Shown one piece after another: positions 10,452-19,037 of a DNA stretch of 24,239 nt (within the stretch, counting starts at the first letter, position 1; each line of letters opens with the position of its first letter). The DNA is from Paramacrobiotus richtersi (lineage: Eukaryota; Tardigrada; Eutardigrada; Parachela; Macrobiotidae): NCBI GenBank assembly GCA_034698045.1, contig JAQGAU010000758.1, positions 1 through 24,239 on the forward strand, given 5' to 3'. The notes under the pieces are model-generated. The model was not told the origin of the DNA, did not search any database, and was given only the letters and a program-made list of their open reading frames with translations. The position numbers and the translations under genes were made by a program.

Positions 10452-10475
10452 ACGAGAGTCTAATTAGACTCTCGT
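10452..10475. repeat. 24-nt perfect palindrome
   Basis: The half-site ACGAGAGTCTAA is followed directly by its exact reverse complement TTAGACTCTCGT, with T-rich DNA after it. It could be a dyad binding site, a hairpin or a relic of a small transposon end. Confidence 0.85.
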
Positions 10476-10925
10476 GTGCTTTTTACAAATTAGCTGCTGC
10501 TTCCTTCCGATTCTTATCTCGGCTCATGTACAGAAATCTGTCCAGGAATCTGCAGATGCTTATAGAAAGTCGAGTCGGGCCACAATTCGCTGACGCATTT
10601 AAAGAGCTGAATCAGCTGATGCGCAATGACACAACAATATATTTAGCAAACTTGGACGGACACCATCTTGAATGAACTGACCATTTATGACGCAAACGAA
10701 CAACATTGCCAGACGACACTGTGCCAAATAACTAGTGTTCCTTACACCGAATGTTGTTCACCATTGATGCCGTTCTCTTTGTTCTTCTGTTATTTTATGG
10801 TTGTAAATGATTTCAAACGTCCGTTAATAGAACCTGGTTAAATCTGACATTTATTAGAGTCAATCGGTAAGATGCTGAGACTGCAATCGCAACTTACGCA
10901 GTGAGACAAAGAACGTACACACCAC

Positions 10926-10934
10926 CATAAAAGG
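10926..10934 (+). promoter_or_regulatory. TATA-like box upstream of A3
   Basis: CATAAAAGG lies about 100 bp before the A3 start codon, giving a plausible 5' UTR of about 65-70 bp. No initiator could be verified and A2 lacks an obvious counterpart. Confidence 0.3.
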
Positions 10935-11026
10935 CGGTTGTTACGATCGTAGTAGAGGTTGTGTCTTTTTTTAGTAAAATGTTTACCGTTAGCTTTAGCC
11001 GTTACCGTTAGGAAATAATTCCAACC

Positions 11027-12553
11027 ATGTTCTGGCTGGTGGTATCGCTTTCTCTAATTTTCGCAGTCTATGGCGTCCAGTGTCAGGAAGGAGGGCTGTC
11101 ATATACAAGTCCGTATGCTCCGGCAAAGTGCCGGCAAACCAGACCTCCAGGATATGCGTGGGATAGCGAAGCGGTAAGGATGTGGTTTCTACTGAGCGTT
11201 ATGTACAGTCGCTCGCGTAAACACGCAAGGCTAGCGTATATGCACTTCTTTTTTGAAAGTGCACAATTCCGTCGTGATCCAGCTGCCGACGGCTTCGCAC
11301 CATGCGCCCGTTGATTAGGCTATTTTTTCTCTGCGAATTCATTTTTACCGCAGGGAGCTCGGACAGCACTGTTCGCTAATAACTTTAGAGCGATTCTTCA
11401 CCATTACCGGTAGCGAGTGGCGGCAGCTAGATTCTGCTAGAAACTCGGCTCCCGGCATGTGAGTACTGAGTTTCCGCAATATTGTACCCCATGGCCACAT
11501 ATCCGAGCTCATTTAATTTTGGCGTGGCTCTTCCAGTTAATTCACATTTTCGAACACCGCTGTATGTTTTGCAGAGTTTGGGAATATGGTATCAGTACAT
11601 GTACGGTCCGCCCAACATCCCGCTGGTCAATCTGACCAACCCGGTGGAAGAGAACCGTGGTATCGGCTGGAAATACGATTCCAGTGATAGCCAATATATA
11701 CAGTCATTTCACGTCACCGGCCGTCAGAATATTGCTCCTTACAGCTGTTGGGCAGCGTATGGAGTGCAGAACACGTCGTGCAATGGATTCTGTTATGCCT
11801 ACGGATATTTCGGCAATTTAGGCACCGGGGAACGAGGTAGAGTAGCTGGACGCTGTAGTACACAGTTTCCGAATGATTCAGTTCAAGGTTATATCAATGT
11901 TATTACCGTAGCAAACAAAAAACAGAAGATTTTCATAACTAGATTTTGTATGTTGGGCTACTCCGACCAGTCTCTGGGTGCATTTGGTCCAAACAACGTT
12001 GCATAACTACCCACTTCTGAACTGAAATACCAGCCTTATAACATTGAAGTTGTTTTGTTTTTATCAGCTCGTCAACGCGTATCATCAGAAAGCAGCAGAA
12101 GATGGTTGCAAATTTCTACAACTACTCCGTTTGATGACAGACCATACTGAATTACTTCTAATCAGATATTTCACAGGGGAAGCGCGAAGCTTTTACAAGC
12201 TGTATATGGATCCCAATTTCGTGTACATCAGATCATCGTGCTTTACCGAACACGATACGAATACTGCCGAGAAGTGTGACCTGGTGGGAATAGCCATTTT
12301 TACCAGGAAAATGCCCAAAGATATCACCCCACTGGAGGACAAAATTATTCGTGATATCGTCGACGATCGATTGCAGTTGTACTGCTTGACGGCCAAAGAC
12401 ATGGTCTATGTCCAGTGGTTGGATCTGCCACCCTGCGAGTTCGTAGAAAGACCACAAGCGGCTCTGGATGATTTCAAGAATGCGCAGGAGAACTGGGTCA
12501 GCAAGTGCAAGAAACCCGGATCTGGATCCTGTTCGCCGGCTTCGTTTTACTGA
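11027..12553 (+). CDS. A3: secreted lipocalin-like protein
   Basis: Complete gene of 261 aa with exons 11027-11173, 11575-11836 and 12177-12553 (TGA). Junctions are GAAGCG|gtaagg, ttgcag|AGTTTG (phase 0), GAACGAG|gtagag and ttcacag|GGGAA (phase 1). The signal peptide is MFWLVVSLSLIFAVYGVQC. Conserved blocks are SLGIWYQYMYGPPNIPLVNL (G-x-W-Y plus an NLT sequon), CWAAYGVQNTSCNGFCYAYG, FYKLYMDPNFVYIRSSC, IAIFTRKMPKDITPLED and DDRLQLYCLTAKDMVYVQW. About ten Cys in the mature chain suggest five disulfides. Motif order matches an extracellular lipocalin (first-strand Trp, later Tyr/Cys strand, Thr-Arg strand, C-terminal helix). A3 is closer to A2 than to A1 and ends 670 bp from the converging B1 gene. 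Lipocalin assignment is inference. Confidence 0.87.
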
Positions 12554-13224
12554 TTAACCGCCTAGCGGTGGTACCGTCGAATGAATTTTTGTGGATTCAC
12601 GGAACTGTCCGTTTGTTTACTGCTCTTGTAAAGTTCGCTTTAAGAAACTGAGTTGTAAAGCAGCATGTAAACTCTGTAGGCTTTGCTTTACGCACGTGAG
12701 CCCCGACATTTTTATTGCAAGCTAATTCTTGAAAATTTCTTTTAAGATCGGTTTGTTAACAAACAACAATGAATCCATCAAAATCCGCATATAAAGTTAC
12801 ATAACTATGGCCAGCTGTTTTATGGTGATGCGCTACGGTGAATAAAGCATAGCTGGGTTGATGGTGGTACAGAAATGCAATGTAACAGATAGCGAGTAGT
12901 TTTCTTAGGGAGTAACGAAAAAAAATATAACAAATTCTAGCATGGGGCAGAAGTGGTGCCGCATTGAATTAAAGCATTGGAATTAATTCTGAAATTTCAC
13001 AGATATCCAGGCATTGAATCCACCACGTGGCAACTGGAAATACCAAAAATCACTAAAAAGACTAAAAAGCATGGGACCCCGCCATAGAAACGAATCACAA
13101 AGAAGAGACAGAAGCGAATTGTACAAATTTACTACTAGCCGATCGTTAGATTGATAATCACACGAACTTAAATACCCAGAAACGTTTTGTCCAGAGGCAG
13201 AACGGCTTCCGATCTTTAGTGCTG
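12554..13224. other. Convergent spacer between the A and B arrays
   Basis: The two gene arrays meet tail to tail here. AATAAA on the plus strand at 12841-12846 (GTGAATAAAGC) is a candidate A3 polyadenylation signal. TTTATT at 12711-12716 would be AATAAA on the minus strand, but lies over 500 bp past the B1 stop. No gene is seen. Confidence 0.5.
12841..12846 (+). terminator. Candidate polyadenylation signal of A3
   Basis: AATAAA about 290 bp after the A3 stop codon, the first on this strand. Confidence 0.4.
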
Positions 13225-15173
13225 TTACTTGCCCATGGCGCCTTTCTGATCCTTTGAGCCTTTTCCCCGTTTCTGGCTCGAGCCTTTTGAATCCTTCTTA
13301 TCGATCAGCTTCTTCACCGCATTGATGTCGTGAGTAAAGGATTCCGGATACTTGACCTTGGGGCACGCTGGTAGTCTATCGTCGTGTTTGTACTCGGCAA
13401 ACTGGTCGACTTCGATGCAGTACGGCTTGAGAAGCTGGTTGACGGCGCTGTTGATGTACTGTCTCTGGTCTGTATCGGACAAATCATAGGGCTTGGTACG
13501 TGTATACACGTAAATGTGGGTGCTTCCGCAGCTGCCCGTCTGCCAGTTGTGTTCGGCGCACCAGAAGAACACGATGTACGTCATTTGGTCAGTCGACCAG
13601 ATGATGGATTCGTCGTAAGCTGAAAACCGCGGCGTTTGTGACTTACATGATAAAATTATTTTGAAAAGGGTTATGTGGATTGTTTAAAAAGTGGGCCGAA
13701 CCCGGTCAGCCAATCTGAAGTTCACGAGAAATCAAAGAGCGCGTTGGCAACTTCGAGAAATGTGAAACTGCTATAAAACTGTTAGTGTAGTAAATATTCG
13801 AAGCGTAGAAGTCTGTTCGATCGTAATCGAATACCAGCTCTCGAGCTAGCGTCGATTATGTTGATCATCGGGCGTTACCGATTATTCAGACTATTTCCCT
13901 CTCGCCAATCAGCGCACGCTCGTCACAGACGTGAATGATCTAATTTTCAAATAGCCAAGATGATCAGCCGAATATTCCTTATGATCATGAAGCCTACTAT
14001 TTTGTCAAAATATCTACCATCAGACGGCTTGGAGCGAAATCCCGAGAAATGTGTCTAGACTCAGCTGAAAAGTCAGATTAATTTGCTTACCTTCACCCAC
14101 GACTTTTACCCTTGGCATCGACGTCAAACACCGTCCCAAACTGCCGTCCGTCCGTAGTGAAGATAGAGGACTCAAGACTGTACATGCAGGAGCATTTGAC
14201 GTAGCGACGCTTCTCCTGGCAATGATCTCGGCGGGTTGAGTGCGCGTTGTTTCCCGGCTTTTGCCCAATCTTGTGTAATAGTTGACCACGCTGAAGTCGG
14301 AAGGATTTTGAGTCACTTTACCGGTGTCTGTGTTGTAAGTCAAAAGCCATACCATGGTCTGGCGGTGAGAAGCTGCATCCAGTTTCGGTAAAATGTTTTG
14401 CCAGCAGAATGGAAATGTCGAATCTTGCCTGGCCGATGCCCGATGGTATAGTTTTTGGAAGTGGGAATCACATTAGGAACAGGACTGCACTTTCCAGTTT
14501 TCCCAGCATCACTTGTGACGCGGAAACCATATGCAAGAGGAAACAAATCCCGATGCACGACAGGAATCCACTCCCGTTCTAACTCAGTGTTAGAGCTTTT
14601 CGATGTTACTATAAATCCCTGTCTCGTAGAATCTTCCTACTTCCCTGAATCTTGATACTGTGTGTTGCAAACGAACAAAGGCGATCAAAGCTCTTCTCTG
14701 GTTTTAATCAGCCGTTATCAATCTGACGCATTTCAAGACTAATCGCTCAACTCAAAAGTGAAGACCCAGGCGCAGATCGCTTAATCAGATAGCGATCGCT
14801 CGACAGGTACAGAACAGAGAAATTCGTACAACAGACAAACAACTCAGCAGCACATAAAGCACAGAGTCAACCGTTCCACTCTAAGGGCACTCAGAAACAG
14901 GACACACGTACGTATAGTCCGTAAGTACCGTAAAATGAGGATAGCGCGTCACTTGACGCTATGCATAATAGGCCTGTGAACAAATGAATCACATCGCATT
15001 AGAAACCGTTCCTCGGACACATTTCTTTTGAAAATAATGGCGGCATTAGTAGTTATACTAATCGTTGTTCATGCAGTGAAACAATTTTCCTACGATTTAG
15101 AAACATCGGGATGTTTTCTTCACGAACCACATAACTTACAGAAAGTGGCTACGGCTCGATAGATGGAAACCAT
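13225..15173 (-). pseudogene. B1: damaged secreted lipocalin-like gene
   Basis: The layout matches B2: exon 1 15140-15173 (MVSIYRAVATF), exon 2 split into 14952-14973 and 14429-14515, exon 3 14091-14372, exon 4 13225-13619 (stop TAA). The damage is extensive. About 436 bp is inserted in exon 2. A 7-nt duplication at the end of exon 2 sits beside a GC donor (CCAG|gcaagatt). One base is lost just after the WYG codons; without the 7-nt shift this would give an immediate TGA. Another single-base loss (ATTGCCAGG against ATTGTCCAGG) is offset about 105 nt later by an added A. The two pairs compensate, so exons 2b-4 stay open only in a rewritten frame. Exon 4 is well preserved (FFWCAEHNWQTGSCGSTHIY, IYVYTRTKP), but PECF has become PESF. 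Probably a young pseudogene, though a divergent working gene is not excluded. Confidence 0.72.
14516..14951. mobile_element. Short insertion in B1 with 7-bp terminal inverted repeats
   Basis: In B2 the exon runs without a break where B1 is split. The inserted DNA begins TGACGCG (14516-14522) and ends CGCGTCA (14945-14951), exact reverse complements. It is flanked by CTTG at 14512-14515 and 14952-14955. Alternatively TCACTTG (14509-14515 and 14949-14955) is a 7-bp target-site duplication and the element ends at 14948. No transposase is encoded, so if it is a transposon it is a non-autonomous MITE-like one. An intron gain is less likely, because the candidate GT...AG pair shifts the frame by one. 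Confidence 0.6.
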
Positions 15174-15415
15174 TTTTTCACCGGCAAACATGATCTCGAT
15201 CTGTTCAGGCCGTGTATGTACCGTAACACCGATAACGAACCAACCGGTACCCCAGGAATAGTCATGACACACCGCACAGCTAGAAACTGTCTGACTGGCT
15301 TTTCAAGACTCAGAGTATGTTGTTCCCGCAGATAGGTGGAACATGCCTTGATATCGCTGAACAGGTTCTAAAACGGAAGTAATGATTGTTCTTATTTACA
15401 AAATGCATATTCGCT
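14956..15415 (-). repeat. Duplicated 5' region of B1, paired with 21955-22412
   Basis: The exon-1, intron-1 and upstream DNA of B1 can be aligned with that of B2 through blocks such as ATACTAATCGTTG, ATGCAGTGAAACAA, AACTGTCTGACTG and GAACAGGTTCTA. The duplication therefore carried the promoter along with the gene. Similarity fades beyond about 15415 and 22412. Confidence 0.7.
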
Positions 15416-15591
15416 GTGAGCTAGTTTCAATACCGTATCTACTGATTATCCGACTAGCGATGCCAACATAAGTAATTGAATGAATTGGTGTGAATTCACT
15501 TAACTGCTTACCATGCCTTTGTAGAAATCTCTGTAACAAAACGAATTATAAAGTTACGGTCTGTTATGGGCAAAACCATCGTCGGATTTCC

Positions 15592-15725
15592 GACGCTTGC
15601 GTGCGTGTCGGCCTCAGCTTTTCCCAGGCTAGTGTAACAGTTAACCACTTTGTCGACGTGTGGGTTCTGCTGGGCAGTACCTGAGTCGGGTCACGGTCAC
15701 CATAATTGGTTAAGCGGTTATTAAT
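15592..15725 (-). pseudogene. psiB: relic exon of a fourth B-family gene
   Basis: The minus strand reads DSGTAQQNPHVDKVVNCYTS, then LGKAEAD, against DSGVAQQNPDDVNVVNYYTS in B3. About 2 bp are missing near the GKS codons, and the PTRTQASE block reappears in a different frame. Upstream, ACCGCT..ACCA.TATGG matches the start of B exon 3 (LLTAGPWYG). No exon 4 or signal-peptide exon is recognisable nearby. This is a decayed single-exon fragment next to B1. Confidence 0.65.
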
Positions 15726-16310
15726 GTAGGATATGAATCCACGTTGACTTGAATTTAGCCACTTACCACCTGCTTGAAATCTGCAACAGAATTTACTTCG
15801 GTATAGATTTAGCAATACCGGAAATAGACTCATAACATGATATCATGTGCCAAAAACCTACCATTTAACATGTTTTAATGTAACTTTTGTAAGTACCGTA
15901 CAAGAGAAATCATTATAACAAGCAAACTGCGCCAGAGACTGCAATTCCTCAAATCTTTCTGTTCCTTCCCTAGTACTCAAAATGGACGCTGCACTTCCCC
16001 TTTGTAATTTAACACGAACGCCAAGCGATGCCGTAGAAATTCATGGGAGCGGGGTACGCTAAAGCATTTGCCGATTTCCTTCACGAGAGAAATGGCGGAG
16101 GGGCCCCTTGAACCTAAAGTCTCAAGGGCCGCTGGTAAAAGTAAGTATCGACTGTATCGTCCTTCCAAATAGGCGTAACTCCGTGCCTTTCTTTTCTCTG
16201 CGTCTTGGGCCGCCGATCCCGCTTAATCTGATTTCTTCACCTTCAAGTACTGCTCGTGCTAAAGAAAGCTTAGGCCAGTGTAACCGAATCATTATTACTG
16301 ACCGAAATAC

Positions 16311-16430
16311 GTTTTCACCGAAAAAGCATTGGCCAATTACGTCTGCTCGACATCCTCTTGTCCAAGCCATACAGAGTCCGTACGGCATGCCGTGCGGACC
16401 TATTTTGATAATGCCTTTTTCGGTGAAAAC
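16311..16430. repeat. Interrupted inverted repeat with nested palindrome
   Basis: GTTTTCACCGAAAAAGCAT (16311-16329) is the reverse complement, with one extra base, of 16411-16430. Inside, 16376-16399 (GTCCGTACGGC/ATGCCGTGCGGAC) is a near-perfect 24-nt palindrome with one T-G mispair. This may be a small foldback element. Confidence 0.7.
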
Positions 16431-16510
16431 ACTTCGGCCGTTTTATATTCAGCTGCGTCAACGCTAAAGCTGAAGTTGACGTCAGTGAGACATTAGCAAT
16501 GCTACATTTC

Positions 16511-16646
16511 GTTTAGTTTTTCAGTATGCTGTTCCAATTTTTCGTTTAGCGTAGTTTAGTTTTGAGTTTTAAATCGTCCGTTTAGTTTAGCGCAGGCGAA
16601 AAATAGCGCTGTTTAGTTCTGGAGGTCCTGCGAAATAGTAGTTTAG
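16511..16646 (+). repeat. Cluster of seven GTTTAG motifs
   Basis: GTTTAG starts at 16511, 16544, 16554, 16580, 16585, 16611 and 16641, usually followed by T. The spacing is irregular, so it is a degenerate repeat rather than a microsatellite. Confidence 0.6.
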
Positions 16647-17713
16647 TTGTTTTGAAGTAAACGATTTTTCATCTCTATTACTTTTACGTGATGGTTCTTG
16701 CCAGCTGTAGGTCGCTTTGGAAATGTATGGTGCTTGACTGCGCATTCTGAAATCTTTCCAAGCTCCCGATGCAAGCCAAGTGCATCCACAGCAAGAAAGC
16801 GCAACTAAAACTTATAGCAAAATAACGATATGCAGCCATATTTATCAAGGCGCTTTTGGTCCAATACCTACTACTGAATGCGCATTATGCCGCATATGGT
16901 ATACAGAATACGAGACCAAGCGGCAGTATTCATTCTGGTGTTCGGTAATTAATAAGTCACGTTTAATCGGATTACCTCTGCCTCTAGAAAGTAAACTGGC
17001 ATGTTTACCGGAAATGTTACGTACATATCTATACACAGCTGAATACAACTGTCAAAAGAAAGATCAAGAAAACATCCTGGGACCTCCAGGTGCCGGGTGA
17101 TTTTCACGCGTAAAGATTGTGGTGTGTACGACGTTACACTATGATGATCTCGTAACCTGCAGAAAGCACCGCATGAGTGCGTTTTTCAGGTAAATGTCGC
17201 CTACAATCGTAAGTCAGATAGTTGAAGGTCGGCATGCATTTACCGGTGACAGCACGCTGCACGCAGCCTGCGCCGATTCACCACCTTACCTCCGTAAATG
17301 CGCAAAATTTTATCAATCACACAGCATCACTTCCGACAGACGTTACTTTCCTCACAAACTGAGGATAAACATGAAGATTGGTCGATTTTTTTATTCAGCT
17401 ACTTTCCAAAAAAAGCAGTAATATGAAGCCGGCTGCCGGCAGCAAGTAAGTTTGTGGTTAACATTTTCATGACAGTTACCTACTGTTACTGTTACTGTAA
17501 ACTTCGACGCAAAACTAGGTATATCAGATTACGAGTGCGAGTGGTCATGCGACAGGTGCTGTTTAGGTTCAAACGCAGTCTTGGTCCTCCATGATAAAAG
17601 GTTGTTACCTCGCACTACATACCGTTTATCCGGCACAGGAAATGATCTCGGCAGCTTTCTTCCGATATTCCCGGTTTACTGCGAGAAATAGTACCTGAAA
17701 GGTTATCACACTA

Positions 17714-19037
17714 TTATATCATTTTGACCATGTCGCAGAGCTTAACGTAACTTACGGGAGTCATGACATATCCTGACAAGAACAAGGCGTGCTCCCACAG
17801 AATCACCATCTCTCTTGTGTAGGATGCTGGCATGCCGGGTCCCGGCAGTGGCATAATGATGGCCGTAGCAATCAATGTGGAGTAACAAACACAGTACCAC
17901 AACGCACCCGCAAACAGTGTTCGGCCAGTACGAATACGCCGATTCCTGCTAACCGCGAGTGCATCATTGACAGTGTCGCAATGTCCACCCGACGCGGCAA
18001 TTCTGGAGCACCTCTGACAAAGGAGCTGCAGGTAAAGCGCGGTATAGGTGCCAATACTGAGTAGCAAGGGTATGTAAATGCCAACGGGGACCGTCACCGC
18101 TGCGTAGAATGTCGTCCACTCTTTACGGGTTCTGAAGGTACAGCCGTTCCACGCAGCACCAATGACGTAATTTCCCAGAAGACCCAGTGAGCTTGGTAGA
18201 TTATTAGCCAAAGAGATAAACCAACTCAGAAGTATCGTACCCACTAAAGCCCTCTTCGTGGTGGAACGCTCGTAGAGAATACGACTGGTAGCGGCGAGAA
18301 AGCGGTTAATGCTTAAAAAGAACTGTGACCAGTGACAAGCCTGTAAACAGAATTCCGAAAATAAGTTTAAACGAGGGTGGCAACGAGACAGTTCTTGGCA
18401 AATCGCTCAAAGAATCAGTGCAGTGCTTAAAACGTCCAGACTGAATGAAGGTCACCCAGAGCGTTTCACTAATTTTAGATGAATTCTAGGCTAGCTATCA
18501 AATAAAGCAGTATTTCTTTTAGATATCGAATAACTGTTTGCTCTTTATATGGCACAAGCCCTGATCTGCGCAGGAATGATTCGTACTTACGAGGTATACG
18601 CATACTTACGCACTAATGGTCACCGAAACTATAGACTAGTAGCGCATGCGAGGTGTGCCTTCCCTTGTGTGAATTACCTGCAAGGTCAGCTGGAATACGG
18701 ACTTTGAGAGAACACAATCGAAATCGGTAAAAATGCTGAATTGTCCCAGGAACAACTGCAGCATTGATAAGGGAACGTGCACAATAGCCAAAGACATCTC
18801 CAGAAGCACTAAATGGAAAATAAGTGCCCCTGAGCGCTGCTTGTGCATTTTAACCTTGACCAAGATGGCAATAAGGAGTGGAAATAAAATAACTGGAATC
18901 CAGACAAAAGTCAGTGAACCTAAGGCCCATCTCAGGAGACCATCGTTATGCAAGATCCAGAAAGGCACAGTCAGAGTGTTGTTGGTGCGTTTTTCCGGCA
19001 GCTGCGCGTATGTTGCATTGAAACGTAGGTCTGTCAT
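17714..19037 (-). CDS. Rhodopsin-like seven-transmembrane receptor
   Basis: Two coding exons, 18678-19037 and 17714-18340, are joined in phase 0 (TTGCAG|gtaatt ... ttacag|GCTTGT) and encode 328 aa. The N-terminus MTDLRFNATYA carries an N-glycosylation sequon (NAT). TM1 is about LGSLTFVWIPVILFPLLIAI, and TM2 is about LIFHLVLLEMSLAIVHVPLS. TM3 begins at a Cys (DCVLSKSVF) and ends SINRFLAA, where class-A receptors have DRY. TM4 holds LLSWFIS, and extracellular loop 2 holds the partner Cys (NGCTFRTRKEW). TM5 is VTVPVGIYIPLLLSIGTYTA, TM6 is ALWYCVCYSTLIATAIIMPL, and TM7 is ALFLSGYVMTPVSYVKL, with TPxxY for NPxxY. The start at 19037 is the first in-frame ATG; an upstream acceptor-like CCAG near 19114 leaves a further 5' exon possible. 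The ligand is unknown. The gene interrupts the B array. Confidence 0.8.

Larger units (their letters stand above)
9689..11026. other. Intergenic region A2 to A3
   Basis: About 1.3 kb with no gene recognised. It contains two overlapping-spaced AATAAA signals (10149-10161), a 24-nt perfect palindrome (10452-10475) and a TATA-like box (10926-10934) before A3. The open frame running 9726-9974 has no ATG-proximal context, splice partner or motif that I can recognise. Confidence 0.5.
15726..17713. other. Intergenic region between psiB and the receptor gene
   Basis: About 2 kb without a confident gene. A possible orphan first exon on the plus strand (16092-16140) reads MAEGPLEPKVSRAAGK and ends in a strong donor (AAAA|gtaagtat), but I found no convincing next exon. 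A plus-strand open frame of about 100 codons (16780-17100, ending ILGPPGAG) has protein-like composition but no ATG start and no recognised domain. Inverted repeats (16311-16430) and a GTTTAG cluster (16511-16646) are listed separately. Confidence 0.4.

Noticed and set aside
13384-13623. Plus-strand open frames opposite the last exons of B1, B2 and B3 (also 21185-21421 and 23283-23537)
   Set aside because: The same antisense shadow appears in each copy because the sense exon is conserved. There are no splice or start signals.
14340-14558. Open frame reading from exon 2 of B1 through the intron into exon 3
   Set aside because: It begins at GTG inside the inserted DNA and ends at TGA after WYGF. 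Comparison with B2 shows that it is unspliced intron plus frameshift.
14512-14955. Interpretation of the B1 insert as a newly gained intron
   Set aside because: The only plausible pair (TCAA|gtgacg and cacaag|TGATG) drops one base and breaks the frame, while terminal inverted repeats and a flanking duplication fit an insertion better.
16122-16467. Overlapping open frames on both strands over the inverted repeat
   Set aside because: They have no recognisable motif and no ATG context, and they lie over an inverted repeat.
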